From: Oxalobacteraceae bacterium
GTDB lineage: Bacteria; Pseudomonadota; Gammaproteobacteria; Burkholderiales; Burkholderiaceae_D
Length of the DNA: 64,000 nucleotides
Direction of reading: 5' to 3'
Assembly (NCBI GenBank): GCA_013284265.1
Contig: JABTBR010000024.1
Coordinates: 36,074 to 100,073, forward strand
How positions within the stretch are numbered: position 1 is the first letter of the stretch; each line of letters begins with the position of its first letter. The translations under genes and the position numbers were made by a program. Positions 26,069 through 38,289 of this stretch are shown here, piece by piece. The notes under the pieces were generated by a model that did not search any database, had not been told where the DNA came from, and saw only the letters and a list, made by a program, of their open reading frames with translations.

Positions 26069-27955
26069 TTAGCTGCGCGCCTCGATCTGCTCCCATTTTT
26101 CCAGCGCGGCCAGCAGCTCGCCTTCGATCGCCTCGACCCGGGCGCTGACGCGCTTGGCTTCGGCTGCGTTCTTCTTGTAGAAGTCCGGATCGCTCAATTG
26201 CAGGTTCAGGGCGCTTTGCTCATCCTCGAGCGCGGCGATCAGCTTGGGCAGCTCGTCGAGCTCGCGCTGTTCCTTGAAGCTGAGCTTCTTGGCCTTGGCG
26301 GCGGGCGCGGCGACGGCTTCGGCCTTGACGGCCGGCTTGGGCGCGGCCACGACCGGCGCCACGGTTTTCACGCGCTCCCAGTCGGTATAGCCGCCGACGA
26401 ATTCGCGCCACTGCCCTTCCCCCTCGGCCACGATGACCTGGGTCACCACATTGTCGAGGAAGGTACGGTCGTGGCTGACCAGGAAGACGGTGCCGGTATA
26501 GTCTTCCAGCAATTCTTCCAGCAATTCCAGGGTGTCGATATCCAGATCGTTGGTCGGCTCATCGAGCACCAGCACATTGGCCGGCTTGGCGAACAGGCGC
26601 GCCAGCAGCAGGCGGTTGCGTTCGCCGCCGGACAGGGATTTGACGGGCGAACGGGCCCGTTCCGGCGCGAACAGGAAGTCGTTCAGATAGGTCATCACGT
26701 GACGGCGCTGGCCATTGATCTCGACCCAGTCGCTGCCCGGGGCGATGGTTTCCATCAGATTGGCTTCCTCATTGAGCTGGCTGCGCATCTGGTCGAAATA
26801 CGCGACCTGCAATTTGGTGCCCAGGCGGATGGTGCCGGTATCGGACTGCTCTTCGCCCAGGATCATTTTCAGCAGCGTGGTCTTGCCGGCGCCGTTGGCG
26901 CCGATCAGGCCGACCTTGTCGCCGCGCAAGATGGTGCCGGTGAAGCCGGCCACGATGACCTTCTCGCCATAGGTCTTGGAGATATTGTCCATATCGGCCA
27001 CGATCTTGCCCGAGCGCTCGCCGGCCGACACGTCCAGCTTGACCTGCCCCTGCTGTTCGCGGCGCGCATTGCGCGTCAGGCGCAGTGCCTCGAGGCGGCG
27101 TACCCGGCCTTCATCGCGCACCCGACGCGCCTTGACGCCCTTGCGTATCCACACTTCTTCCTGGGCCAGGAATTTGTCGAACTTGGCGTTTTCCACTTCC
27201 TCGATTTCCAGCTGCTCGGCCTTGCGGGTCTGGTAAGCCGAGAAATTGCCCGGATAGGACAGCAGGCGGCCGCGGTCGAGTTCGATGATGCGGGTGGCCA
27301 CGTTGTCGAGGAAGCTACGATCGTGGGTAATGAACAGCACGCTGCCCTTGAAATCGCGCAGCAAGCCTTCGAGCCACATGATGGAGGTGAAGTCCAGATG
27401 GTTGGTCGGTTCATCGAGCAGCAACACGTCCGGCGCCGACACCAGCGCGCGCGCCAGCGCCACGCGCTTCTGCATCCCGCCCGACAGGGTGTTCATCAGC
27501 ATGTCGCCGCTCAGGTTCAGTCGGCCCAGCACGGTTTCCACCTTGTTTGGCAGGCTCCAGGCATCGGCCGCATCCAGCTTGACCTGGACATCGTGCATGC
27601 GGTCCATCAGGGCTTCGTCGTCGCCCTGGCCGAACTGGCCGGTCAGCGCCTCGTACTCCGTCAGCAGGTCCTGCAGGTCGCCCATGCCGGAGGCGACCGC
27701 GTTGTACACGCTCATCAGGGGATCGAACACCGGCTCCTGCTCGACATAGGCGATTTTAATGCCCTGCTGCATGACCAGCAAGCCGTCGTCGAGCTTGAAG
27801 CGGCCCGAGATGATTTTCAGCAAGGAAGACTTGCCGGTGCCGTTGCGGCCGATCAGGCCGACCCGTTCGCCCGTCTCCAGGGAAAATTCCGCGTGATCGA
27901 GGAGCGCGACGTGACCGAACGCCAGTTGCGCCGATGAGAGTGAGATGACTGCCAT
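26069..27955 (-). CDS. uup: ABC-F ATPase Uup
   Basis: A 628-residue soluble ABC-F protein with two ATPase domains. The first has Walker A GRNGTGKSS, signature LSGGM and Walker B LLLDEPTNHLD. The second has GANGAGKTT, LSGGERNR and LVLDEPTNDLD. The C-terminal 80 residues are the Uup-type coiled coil (ELDELPKLIAALEDEQSALN onward) that binds nucleic acid. Uup proteins act at ribosomes or on DNA and limit precise excision of transposons; they are not transporters. I chose the ATG at 27955 (MAVISLSSAQ); the upstream in-frame extension is not family-like. Confidence 0.93.
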   Translation of the reverse strand: MAVISLSSAQLAFGHVALLDHAEFSLETGERVGLIGRNGTGKSSLLKIISGRFKLDDGLLVMQQGIKIAYVEQEPVFDPLMSVYNAVASGMGDLQDLLTEYEALTGQFGQGDDEALMDRMHDVQVKLDAADAWSLPNKVETVLGRLNLSGDMLMNTLSGGMQKRVALARALVSAPDVLLLDEPTNHLDFTSIMWLEGLLRDFKGSVLFITHDRSFLDNVATRIIELDRGRLLSYPGNFSAYQTRKAEQLEIEEVENAKFDKFLAQEEVWIRKGVKARRVRDEGRVRRLEALRLTRNARREQQGQVKLDVSAGERSGKIVADMDNISKTYGEKVIVAGFTGTILRGDKVGLIGANGAGKTTLLKMILGEEQSDTGTIRLGTKLQVAYFDQMRSQLNEEANLMETIAPGSDWVEINGQRRHVMTYLNDFLFAPERARSPVKSLSGGERNRLLLARLFAKPANVLVLDEPTNDLDIDTLELLEELLEDYTGTVFLVSHDRTFLDNVVTQVIVAEGEGQWREFVGGYTDWERVKTVAPVVAAPKPAVKAEAVAAPAAKAKKLSFKEQRELDELPKLIAALEDEQSALNLQLSDPDFYKKNAAEAKRVSARVEAIEGELLAALEKWEQIEARS

Positions 27956-28111
27956 AATGAAATAAAAGTGTCGCAGGACGGGCCGAATGCAGGCCAGATA
28001 CCGCCAAATTGATGAATGAAGCATGCATTGTACCGATACTGGGGCGCTTCGTAGCAACTGCCTGCCATCGAGCACGATTGTTCCGGCTATAATGGCGCTC
28101 GCTCAGATGTC

Positions 28112-28186
28112 CTCCCCGTAGCACAATGGATAGTGCACATGCCTCCTAAGCGTGGGATACTGGTTCGATTCCAGTCGGGGGGACCA
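28112..28186 (+). tRNA. tRNA-Arg (CCT)
   Basis: A complete cloverleaf. The 7-bp acceptor CTCCCCG (28112-28118) pairs with CGGGGGG (28176-28182) through one G-U. The D-arm starts TAGC. The anticodon stem CATGC/GCGTG encloses loop CTCCTAA with anticodon CCT, reading AGG. The T-arm is ACTGG-TTCGATT-CCAGT. The discriminator A and an encoded CCA end the gene at 28186. Confidence 0.95.
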
Positions 28187-28790
28187 GTCTGGCCGCATTT
28201 CCCCCGGTTCTGTCCTGCTTCGCTCCTTCCCGCTGTTCTTTCCTCATTCCTGTTACTTCCTGCGATTCCTTGCCCCCGCCTACTGAGGCCAGCCGTCCCC
28301 CCCATCTTGCATCAACCCAACGTCGCGGCGGCGCAACGCATGGCAGGCTAGGCAAACAGTTCTTGCCGATAAACAAAAACGTAGCGCAACTTCCCTTTAC
28401 TATCCAGCAAAGAAACACCCTTATGCGGCCTATCTCGGCCGCAGCCCAGCACGGCACTTGCCTCTGATAGTTGCGCTCAATTGAAACCGAGTTACTAAAA
28501 TTTAAATACTATTATTAACAGGTAATTCTTTAAAAGAAAGAAGAATGATTTTTTACCTACATTTAATAATAATCAAATATTCCATAAGGAAATTAATGCC
28601 GGAAAGCCTTTGACAAACAATCACAGCGGGGTATGATTAATCTCAGTTAGCAGCGTTCACAGCAACAAGAATCATTGCTTCTTACATTATCGTAAATTGT
28701 AATAATGCTGAATTTTAGTTAATACATTTTAATCGTTCAACCACACCAATCCGCGCCATCCCGCCATTCCATATATAAAGAGGGTCGATA
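28187..28790 (+). other. AT-rich, gene-free region downstream of tRNA-Arg
   Basis: No gene is visible. About 28187-28290 is strikingly pyrimidine-rich on the plus strand. About 28490-28780 is very AT-rich compared with the surroundings and holds the promoter at 28610-28637. No inverted repeats, tRNA fragment or integrase gene mark a genomic island here. Confidence 0.5.
28610..28637 (+). promoter_or_regulatory. Strong sigma-70 promoter for the second GH5-like gene
   Basis: A consensus TTGACA (28610-28615), a 16-base spacer and TATGAT (28632-28637). The leader to the ATG at 28791 would be about 145 bases. Confidence 0.7.
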
Positions 28791-29978
28791 ATGAAACTTC
28801 CACGTCTAATCACAGCCTTGTTGCTCGCAGTCGCCCTGCCCTTGGCCAGTGCCGGCCCCCTGACCGTCGCCAACGGCAAGTTCATGAAAGATGGCAAACC
28901 CTTCTATGGCGTCGGTGTGAATTATTTTGATGGCTTTACCCGCTTCCTTGCCAGCAACGACACCAGCTATAAAGTCGGGCTGGCGACGCTGGCCGCCAAC
29001 AAGGTACCTTATATTCGAATGAATACTTTCGGTTATTGGCCGGATGAGGTTACCAAGCGATATTTGGCGAATAAGCAGATATTTTATTATCGCCTGGACC
29101 AGTTCATGAATGAAGCGGCGACCCGGAAAGTCGGGGTGATTCTGAACCTATTCTGGAATTACACGGTGCTGGTGGATATCAGTAAGGAAACCATGCCAGC
29201 CTGGGCGGTACAAAGCAGCGAGACGCGCAAGCTGATGCGCACCATTACGGCCGAAATCGCCACCCGCTACAAAAACCATCCCGCCCTATGGGGCTGGGAA
29301 TACTCGAATGAAGCCAACAGCTTCATGGATCTGCCCAACTACAGCAATAACTATCAGTACCTGCCGCCCAAGGTGCCAGGCACGGTATCGACCCGGACCA
29401 CGTCCGACAATTTCAATCCTGCCGTGATCCTGGCCGGCCTGGCCGACTTTGCCAAGACCATCCGCATCATCGATCCGGTGGTGCCGATCTTTAGCGGCCA
29501 CAATATCACCCGCGCCACCGCCTACCATTTGCAAACCAATAACTGGACCCAGGACACCCCGGCCCAGTTCGGTGAAATGCTCAGCCGCGACAATGTGATG
29601 GATACCAGCGGCGTGCCGCCCGACGTCAACACCCTGACCATGCACATCTATGCCAATAGCGAAGGAACCTTCTTCAACGACCCGAACAGCAAGTTCGCCG
29701 ATATCGTGGCCGCCGCCATGAGCCGCTCCGCCACCGACGGCCGGCCCTTCTTCCTCGGCGAGTTCGGCACCGATTCGGCGCTGATGGGGGCCGATCCGGC
29801 CAAGGTCAAATTCTATGAAATGACCGATGCCATCATCGCCAACCGGGTACAGATGTCGACGCTGTGGGTATATGACTTCAAATACCTCGAAGGCAGCTAC
29901 AACGTCACCAGCACCAATGCCCGCGCCTACCAGCTGGAAAAGCTCAAGCAGATGAACACCCTGATGGCGACCTGGTAA
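28791..29978 (+). CDS. Secreted GH5-like glycoside hydrolase (paralogue 2)
   Basis: A 395-residue exported protein and a clear paralogue of the gene at 7579-8778, sharing most of its length including DGKPFYGVGVNYFDGFTR. A signal peptide ends at ASA-GP. Acid/base candidate E174 lies in ALWGWEYSNEAN and nucleophile candidate E324 in RPFFLGEFG, with the spacing expected of clan GH-A enzymes. AGAGGG precedes the ATG. It has its own strong promoter and bidirectional terminator. Substrate unknown; modification or turnover of the locus EPS is inferred from position. Confidence 0.8.
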   Translation: MKLPRLITALLLAVALPLASAGPLTVANGKFMKDGKPFYGVGVNYFDGFTRFLASNDTSYKVGLATLAANKVPYIRMNTFGYWPDEVTKRYLANKQIFYYRLDQFMNEAATRKVGVILNLFWNYTVLVDISKETMPAWAVQSSETRKLMRTITAEIATRYKNHPALWGWEYSNEANSFMDLPNYSNNYQYLPPKVPGTVSTRTTSDNFNPAVILAGLADFAKTIRIIDPVVPIFSGHNITRATAYHLQTNNWTQDTPAQFGEMLSRDNVMDTSGVPPDVNTLTMHIYANSEGTFFNDPNSKFADIVAAAMSRSATDGRPFFLGEFGTDSALMGADPAKVKFYEMTDAIIANRVQMSTLWVYDFKYLEGSYNVTSTNARAYQLEKLKQMNTLMATW

Positions 29979-29992
29979 GTCCGCGCCGCAGG

Positions 29993-30055
29993 TAAAAAAA
30001 AGCCCACCGGCACTGTCCGCGCTCTTGAGCGCGTCCAGGCCGGTGGGCTTTTTTT
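29993..30055. terminator. Bidirectional terminator
   Basis: AGCCCACCGG (30001-30010) pairs with CCGGTGGGCT (30040-30049), with A runs before and T runs after. A second small hairpin (GCGCTC/GAGCGC) lies inside the loop. It serves the converging hydrolase and glycosyltransferase genes. Confidence 0.85.
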
Positions 30056-30078
30056 CGTCCGCGGCCGCGGCGACGGGC

Positions 30079-31209
30079 TTAGCCGGCGTAGCGTTCCGCG
30101 CTGGTCTGCGGCAAGTAGCGCAGCATCAGTTGCTCATACTGGCCGGCCACATGTTCCCAGGTGAATTCCTCATAGAAACGGCGCTTGCTGGCCGCGCGCA
30201 AGCCTGCCAGCACGGCCGGCGAATCGCAGATCTGGTCGACGGCGGCGCTGAAACCGGCCGCGTCGGTGAAATACAGGCCGGCATCCTGGGCCACCCAGCG
30301 GTTGTAGACATTATCGTGGGCAATGACGGCATTGCTCGCGCCCAGCGCCTCGACCAGCGAGGGATTGGTGCCGCCCACCGTGTGGCCGTGGATATAGGCC
30401 AGGCTGTGGAAGCGCAGCGACTGCACCACGGCCGGATCATAGATCGCGCCGGGGAACACCACCTGGTCGCTGGCCGCTTCCAGCACCTGGCGATGGTAAT
30501 CATTGGTGGCCGCGTTGTAGTTGCCCAAAATCAGCATCTTGCAATCGCGCCGCTTGCTCGAGAAGCCCTGCACCATTTCCAGGATCGAATTTTCCTCGAT
30601 CGGGCGGGCAATCAGGTTCAGATAGCGGCCCGGCTCCAGGCCCAGCTTGCGCACCGGATCTTCCGACGCCTCGGTCACCGCATTGGCGCCGTAGGTGATG
30701 GTGTTGACCTTGCGCTGCGCCACCCGGGTCAGCAGGTGCTTTTCGATTTCCGGGTGGTCGGCGATCAGGTGGTTGGCCAGATGGCAGCCCAGGCGCTCAT
30801 TGATGTACAGAATGGTGCGCTTGACCGGACCCCAGCGCGAACGCGACCACTCGATGCCATCCATATTCATGATGTTCGGAATGCCCTTGATACGCTGCAG
30901 GATATTGAAGCCGGCCGTGTTATAGCCGAAGGTCACGCACAAGTCCTTGAACTGGCAGGCGTGGCGGATCGAGATCCAGTCGAACACGGCGGTGCCCTTC
31001 CAGCCGTCGGATGTGACCGGGATCAGCACGCGCTCGATGCCGCGCCAGACGTCCTCGGTGACCGGGCCATCGCCCTCGGTCTGGCAATAGACGATCACGC
31101 GCCAGCCCTTGTTGACCAGGTAGAGGGCGATATGTTCGGCCGCCGTTTCAAAGCCGCCATAGTTGGCAGGCACGCCGCGGGTGCCCAGTAAGCGCACTGT
31201 TTTATTCAT
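30079..31209 (-). CDS. Glycosyltransferase family 4 with DUF1972 N-terminus
   Basis: A 376-residue GT-B transferase. The start MNKTVRLLGTRGVPANYGGFETAAEH is the DUF1972/rhamnosyltransferase-like N-terminal motif. IARPIEENSILEMVQGF and GGTNPSLVEALGASNAVIAHDN form the C-terminal nucleotide-sugar site. Such enzymes often transfer rhamnose or glucose to EPS or O-antigen repeats; here dTDP-rhamnose supply fits, but the donor is not proven. It is transcribed towards the terminator at 29993-30055. Confidence 0.88.
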   Translation of the reverse strand: MNKTVRLLGTRGVPANYGGFETAAEHIALYLVNKGWRVIVYCQTEGDGPVTEDVWRGIERVLIPVTSDGWKGTAVFDWISIRHACQFKDLCVTFGYNTAGFNILQRIKGIPNIMNMDGIEWSRSRWGPVKRTILYINERLGCHLANHLIADHPEIEKHLLTRVAQRKVNTITYGANAVTEASEDPVRKLGLEPGRYLNLIARPIEENSILEMVQGFSSKRRDCKMLILGNYNAATNDYHRQVLEAASDQVVFPGAIYDPAVVQSLRFHSLAYIHGHTVGGTNPSLVEALGASNAVIAHDNVYNRWVAQDAGLYFTDAAGFSAAVDQICDSPAVLAGLRAASKRRFYEEFTWEHVAGQYEQLMLRYLPQTSAERYAG

Positions 31210-31363
31210 GTGTTCTAAAAATTAATAGGGTTACTCAACAAACCGGACCCGTTTCCGGTCGGCTCAGCTCTTACTAGTATGGCAAAGATGTATTGCGCAC
31301 CGCAGCAATTCCTTACAGAATATTATCACTATCTGCAAGAAGGGTGATCAAACCAACAATCAT

Positions 31364-32482
31364 CTAAGCCCGTTTACTTGCCGCCAGGGCGCGATAACGC
31401 GCCGCCACTTCCTGCGCCGCGATATCCCAGGAAAAGTGCGCGGCCTGGGCCAGGCCCTGCTCGATCAGGCGGGCCCGGGTAGCAGGATTATCCACTACTT
31501 CGCGCAACGCCCCCGCCAAAGCGTTCACATCGGTCGAACCGACCAGCAAGCCGGCCGTACCCACCACCTCGGTCAGCGCGGTGTTGTCGGCCACGATCAC
31601 CGGCACGCCGGAGGCCAGCGCTTCCAGCGGCGGCATGCCGAAACCCTCGGCCAGCGAAGGATAGGCGAAGGCCAGGCAATGGCGGTACAGCACCGGCAGC
31701 TCGGCCTCGGCCACGTCTTCCAGGATCAGCACGCGGTCGCGGAAACGGTTGCCGCCGATCTCGGCGAACATGGCGTCGAAACCGAAATCCTTTTGTCCCA
31801 CGATCACCAGTGGCGGCGCATCGTCGGCCAGCTGGGCATAGGCTTTGAGCAAGGTCACATGGTTCTTGCGCGGCTCCAGCCGGCCCACCGTCAGCAGGTA
31901 CTGGCCGCTCTTGAGGCCGCGCCGCGCCAGCATCTCCTCGCCGGCCTTGCCGGGGTAGAAACGCTGGTAATCGACGCCGTTGGGTGTGACGCTGATCTTC
32001 TGCGGCGCCAGCTTGTAGCGGCGGATGATCTCGCGCTGCGAGAACTGGCTGACCGTAAACACATGCTCGGACTGGTAGGCCGCCAGCCGCATCAGCAGGC
32101 GCGAACGCAGGCGGAAGAAGGGCTGGAAAAATTCCGGATGGCTCTCGAACAGCACATCATGAATGGTCACCATGGTCTTGCTGCGCGACGGGAAAGGAAT
32201 GATGTATTGCGAGTGCAGCAGGTCCAGCTTGAGCTGCTTCTGCATCCGCGGCAACTCCACCGCCAGGCGCTTGATCGCACCCGTGTGCGGCAGCTTGGCC
32301 AGCTTGACGTTCGGCAGGTCGAACGCCGGATGCTTGCGCTTGAACTCGTCCACGCCGTCGAGCATGGCATAAAACTCGAACTCCGGGCACAGCCGCGCCA
32401 CCCGCGAAAACACTTCCAGCACATGCGAACGGGAGCCCTGGAAGATGCCGTCCACCACATGCAAATCGAACCCTATCTTCAT
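31364..32482 (-). CDS. Glycosyltransferase family 4
   Basis: A 372-residue GT-B transferase beginning MKIGFDLHVVDGIFQGSRSHVLEVF. It has FTVSQFSQREIIRRYKLAPQKISVTPNGVD at the domain junction, LLTVGRLEPRKNHVTLLKAY, and FAYPSLAEGFGMPPLEALASGVPVI carrying the EX7E motif. The ATG at 32482 follows a GC hairpin leader; the upstream extension is not conserved in type. Probably another transferase of the EPS repeat, together with the gene at 30079. Confidence 0.9.
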   Translation of the reverse strand: MKIGFDLHVVDGIFQGSRSHVLEVFSRVARLCPEFEFYAMLDGVDEFKRKHPAFDLPNVKLAKLPHTGAIKRLAVELPRMQKQLKLDLLHSQYIIPFPSRSKTMVTIHDVLFESHPEFFQPFFRLRSRLLMRLAAYQSEHVFTVSQFSQREIIRRYKLAPQKISVTPNGVDYQRFYPGKAGEEMLARRGLKSGQYLLTVGRLEPRKNHVTLLKAYAQLADDAPPLVIVGQKDFGFDAMFAEIGGNRFRDRVLILEDVAEAELPVLYRHCLAFAYPSLAEGFGMPPLEALASGVPVIVADNTALTEVVGTAGLLVGSTDVNALAGALREVVDNPATRARLIEQGLAQAAHFSWDIAAQEVAARYRALAASKRA

Positions 32483-32770
32483 TTTTTCCGACCCTTTTAA
32501 CGTGTCAATTGGCGCCATCGACAGTACGCGGCCGGTCCCGGACGGGGAGCGCGCGACCCCGTTCCGGATGCAGTCCACAAATTTTCAGCGCGTGTATTTT
32601 AACAAAAAGACACATATTATACCGTCCGCACAATTGAATGACGCGGCCGCTTGCATCAAACAAGTGGCTCAGCAGCGATTTTTTGCGGGGACAGACGGCG
32701 CGCACAGATGATTTTTTTGCGCTGCACCATAATACAATAACATTTGCACATTAAATTGCAATACATAAAG
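32483..32770 (-). other. Leader and promoter region of the GT4 gene
   Basis: No gene is visible. For the minus strand TATAAT lies at 32616-32621 without a good -35. A GC-rich hairpin (CCGGACGGGG with CCCCGTTCCGG, 32538-32567) would be in the transcribed leader. The part from 32690 to 32770 is AT-rich. Confidence 0.4.
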
Positions 32771-32794
32771 CAAAACCGGGCCGGGCGCGGCCCG
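32771..32794 (-). terminator. Terminator of the aromatic-CoA operon
   Basis: On the minus strand the 7-bp arms CGGGCCG and CGGCCCG (32777-32794) with a 4-base loop are followed by GTTTTG. It begins two bases after the stop of the RidA gene. Confidence 0.65.
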
Positions 32795-32796
32795 CT

Positions 32797-33198
32797 TCAG
32801 CCCTGCGGCAGCAGCGCCGTCACCTCGATTTCCACCCTGGCGCGTTCTTCGATCAGGCCCGATACCTGCACCGCCGTCATGGCCGGATAGTGCTTGCCGA
32901 TCACCTCGCGGTAGGCCGCGCCGATTTCCTGATAGGCCGCCATGTATTCGCGCTTGTCGAGCACATACCAGGTCATGCGCATGATGTGCTCGGGACCGGC
33001 GCCGGCTTCGGCCAGCACCGCCACGATATTGAGCAAGGCCTGGCGCACCTGGCCGGCGAAGTCGTCGGTATGGAACACCCCCTGGGCATCCCAGCCTATC
33101 ATGCCGCTGACGCACACCGTGCGGCCGCTGGCGGCCACCCCGTTCGAATAGCCGCGCGGGCGCACCCAGCCCGGCGGTTGCAGAAATGTCAGCGTCAT
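32797..33198 (-). CDS. RidA family (YjgF/YER057c) protein
   Basis: A 133-residue protein of the RidA family, which hydrolyses reactive enamines/imines to ketones and ammonia. It has the family segments [23 protein letters not shown] and, near the end, [15 protein letters not shown] with the arginine that binds the substrate carboxylate. The ATG overlaps the acyl-CoA dehydrogenase stop by four bases. In a pathway that reduces 2-aminobenzoyl-CoA to an enamine-type non-aromatic product, a deaminating RidA partner makes chemical sense. That link is inference. Confidence 0.88.
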   Translation of the reverse strand: MTLTFLQPPGWVRPRGYSNGVAASGRTVCVSGMIGWDAQGVFHTDDFAGQVRQALLNIVAVLAEAGAGPEHIMRMTWYVLDKREYMAAYQEIGAAYREVIGKHYPAMTAVQVSGLIEERARVEIEVTALLPQG

Positions 33199-34403
33199 CG
33201 CGCGCCCTCCCCGGCGCCATCCGGCCCGGCCTGCTCCAGCGCCGCCGCATCGCGCAGCAGTTCGCGCGCGATGATCAGCTGCTGCACCTCGGTCGCGCCC
33301 TCGTAGATGCGCAGCGCGCGGATCTCGCGGTACAGGCATTCGACCGGGTGGCCGCTGACCACGCCCATGCCGCCGAACAGCTGCAGCGCCATGTCGATCA
33401 CCTGCTGGGCCGTCTCCGTGGCCGTCATCTTGGCCATGGCCGCCTCCATCGTCACCTTGCGGCCCTGGTCGCGCTGCCAGGCCGCGCGGTAGCACAGCAG
33501 GGCCGCAGCGTCGATGCCGGTGGCCATCTGCGCCAGCCTGGACTGGCTGATCTGGAAGTCGGCCAGCGTGTGGCCGAACATCTGGCGCTTGCGCGCATGC
33601 GCCAGCGCCTCGTCCAGCGCGCGCCGCGCGAAACCGATCGCGGCCGCTGCCACCGAGGTGCGGAATACGTCCAGCGTGGCCATCGCCACCTTGAAGCCCT
33701 GGCCCGCCGCGCCGATGCGCGCGCTGGCCGGCACCCGGCATTGCGTAAAGCGCAGGCGCGCCAGCGGATGCGGCGCCATCACCTCGATGCGCTCGGCGAT
33801 CCCTAATCCCGGATTATCGGCATCGACGATGAAGGCGCTGATGCCGCGCGCGCCCGGCGCCTCGCCGGTACGGGCGAACACCACGTAGAAGTCGGCGATG
33901 CCGCCGTTCGAAATCCAGGTCTTCTCGCCATCGAGCAGGTAGCCGTCGCCATCGCGCACGGCCGCGCACTGCATGGCCGCCACGTCGGAGCCGGCCTGCG
34001 GCTCGGACAGCGCAAACGCGGCGATCGCCGTACCGCCGGCCACCCGCGGCAGGTAGGCCGCGCGCTGGGCCGGAGTGCCGAACAGGCTGATCGCGCCCGA
34101 ACCCAGCCCCTGCATGGCAAAGGCGAAATCGGCCAGTCCTTCGTGGCGCGCCAGCGTCTCGCGGATGATGCAGATGGCGCGGGTGTCGATCGCCTCGGCC
34201 GCGCCGCCGTATTGGCTGCCGCCGACGGCATGGCGCAGCCAGCCGCCCTGCCCCAGCTGCCTGACCAGCGTGCGGCAGGCCGCATCGACATCGCCGCCGT
34301 GGTGGCCGGCGATATGCGCGCCGGCCCAGGTGTCGAGCGCCCGCTCCAGCGCCGCGTGCCGCGGCTCAAAGAAGGGCCATTCCAGGTAAGTCTTGTCTGC
34401 CAT
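33195..34403 (-). CDS. Acyl-CoA dehydrogenase
   Basis: A 402-residue flavoenzyme of the acyl-CoA dehydrogenase family. Signatures are [16 protein letters not shown] (FAD/substrate loop), [17 protein letters not shown], and near the C-terminus [24 protein letters not shown] with the presumed catalytic Glu in YEGATE. It likely oxidises an alicyclic CoA thioester after ring reduction. It lies three bases after the enoyl-CoA hydratase gene and overlaps the RidA gene by four bases. Confidence 0.9.
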   Translation of the reverse strand: MADKTYLEWPFFEPRHAALERALDTWAGAHIAGHHGGDVDAACRTLVRQLGQGGWLRHAVGGSQYGGAAEAIDTRAICIIRETLARHEGLADFAFAMQGLGSGAISLFGTPAQRAAYLPRVAGGTAIAAFALSEPQAGSDVAAMQCAAVRDGDGYLLDGEKTWISNGGIADFYVVFARTGEAPGARGISAFIVDADNPGLGIAERIEVMAPHPLARLRFTQCRVPASARIGAAGQGFKVAMATLDVFRTSVAAAAIGFARRALDEALAHARKRQMFGHTLADFQISQSRLAQMATGIDAAALLCYRAAWQRDQGRKVTMEAAMAKMTATETAQQVIDMALQLFGGMGVVSGHPVECLYREIRALRIYEGATEVQQLIIARELLRDAAALEQAGPDGAGEGAR

Positions 34404-34406
34404 GAT

Positions 34407-35261
34407 TCAATCGCCTTCGAACTGGGGAGTCTGTTTCGCCACGAAGGCGTGGTAGGCACGGTGGAAGTCGTTGGTCGCCATGCAGATCGCCTGCGCCTGC
34501 GCTTCCGCCTCGATGGCTTCATCGACGCCCATATTCCATTCCTGCTGCAGCATCTTCTTGGTCATGCCGTGCGCGAAGGTCGGGCCATCGGCCAGTCCCT
34601 GCGCCAGCGCCAGCGCGGCGCTATTGAGTCCCTCCGGCTGGTGCAGGCTGTTGAAGAAGCCCCAGCGTTCGCCCTGCTCGCCGCTCATCGAGCGGCCCGT
34701 GTAGAGCAGCTCGGCCGCGCGGCCCTGGCCGATCACGCGCGGCAGCAGCGCGCAGGCGCCCATGTCGCAGCCGGCCAGGCCGACCCGCGTGAACAGGAAG
34801 GCGGTCTTGCTGCGCGCGGTCGCCAGGCGCATATCCGAGGCCAGCGCCAGCATCGCTCCGGCACCCGCGCAGATGCCGTCGATCGCCGCCACGATAGGCT
34901 GCGGACAGGCGCGCATGGCCTTGACCACATCGCCGGTCATGCGCGTAAAGGCCAGCAGGCCGGGCATATCCAGCTTGGTCAGCGGGCCAATGATGTCGTG
35001 CACATCGCCGCCGGAGCAGAAATTCTCGCCCGCGCCGTTGATGACGATGGCCTTGACATCGTCGGCCAGCGCCAGCGCGCGGAACAGCTCGCGCAGCTCG
35101 GCGTAGGAATCGAAGGTGAGCGGATTCTTGCGTTCGGGCCGGTTCAGGGTCAGCGTGGCCACGCCGGCGCTGACGCAAAACAGAAAATGGCGCGCCTGAT
35201 AGCCCGCCAGGCTGGTGCGGTTGCCGGGCAGTTGCTGGGCTTCGCCGGGAAGATAGCGCAT
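34407..35261 (-). CDS. Enoyl-CoA hydratase/isomerase family protein
   Basis: About 284 residues, crotonase fold. [35 protein letters not shown] (oxyanion loop) and [21 protein letters not shown] are typical. The usual second catalytic Glu region reads [19 protein letters not shown] and does not show the standard glutamate, so hydration chemistry is uncertain; a ring-opening or isomerase role is possible. The start at 35261 has AAGGA seven bases upstream; a start seven codons earlier is weaker. Confidence 0.87.
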   Translation of the reverse strand: MRYLPGEAQQLPGNRTSLAGYQARHFLFCVSAGVATLTLNRPERKNPLTFDSYAELRELFRALALADDVKAIVINGAGENFCSGGDVHDIIGPLTKLDMPGLLAFTRMTGDVVKAMRACPQPIVAAIDGICAGAGAMLALASDMRLATARSKTAFLFTRVGLAGCDMGACALLPRVIGQGRAAELLYTGRSMSGEQGERWGFFNSLHQPEGLNSAALALAQGLADGPTFAHGMTKKMLQQEWNMGVDEAIEAEAQAQAICMATNDFHRAYHAFVAKQTPQFEGD

Positions 35262-35313
35262 GGTGGTGTCCTTGTTAGTCATCGGTATTGCGTGAATAGT
35301 GCTGCCGCGGCCG

Positions 35314-35913
35314 CTATTTTTCGTCGCCCGCGGTCAGGTGGCGCTTCATCTGCGACAGCAGGTCGATCAGCTGGCCCTTGTCGGCGCCCGGCATGTCCTG
35401 CAGCAGCTCGGCCACCCAGCCCTCGTGCACCTCGGCCATCGCATCGAAGGCGCGCCGGCCTTCGGGCGTGAGCTTGACGCTGTAGGCGCGGCCGTCGCTG
35501 GGATGGGCCACCCGCTGCACCAGCTTTTCCTGCTCCAGCTGGTCGGTGATGCCGGTGATATTGCCGCCGGTGACCATCATGCGGCGCGACAGTTCGCCCA
35601 TGCGCAGCCCTTCCGGATGGCGCTGCAATTGCGCCATCAGGTCGAAGCGCGGCAGCGTGATGCCGAAGGTGCTGCGCAGGCGGCTGCGGATTTCGTTCTC
35701 GATCCGGTTGGTGCAGGAGAGCATGCGCAGCCACAGCTTGAGCGACTGGTGGTGATCGTCGGTCAGGCGCGTGGCCAGGTCGGGCGCCGAGCTGGCGCCG
35801 TCATCGTGCGCGGCGTGGTCCTGGGCCGCGTTACCCTGGGCGGTCTTGTCGTAGGCGGCCTTGTCCTGCACCGCATCGTCGCGCATGGCACTGTCGTGCT
35901 TATGTAGATTCAT
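35314..35913 (-). CDS. MarR family transcriptional regulator
   Basis: A 199-residue winged-helix repressor. The N-terminal 45 residues are polar and Asp/Ala/His-rich. The MarR domain follows: [50 protein letters not shown] (recognition helix) and [22 protein letters not shown] (wing with the conserved D-x-R). It is embedded in the operon, three bases after the monooxygenase gene, so it probably autoregulates it. Its ligand may be an aryl-CoA, as known for related regulators. Confidence 0.9.
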   Translation of the reverse strand: MNLHKHDSAMRDDAVQDKAAYDKTAQGNAAQDHAAHDDGASSAPDLATRLTDDHHQSLKLWLRMLSCTNRIENEIRSRLRSTFGITLPRFDLMAQLQRHPEGLRMGELSRRMMVTGGNITGITDQLEQEKLVQRVAHPSDGRAYSVKLTPEGRRAFDAMAEVHEGWVAELLQDMPGADKGQLIDLLSQMKRHLTAGDEK

Positions 35914-35916
35914 GGT

Positions 35917-38285
<2,369 letters not shown>

Positions 38286-38289
<4 letters not shown>

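Noticed and set aside
28112..28790. A genomic island integrated at tRNA-Arg
   Set aside because: No integrase, no direct repeat of the tRNA 3' end and no mobility genes are seen in the window; kept only as a low-weight possibility.
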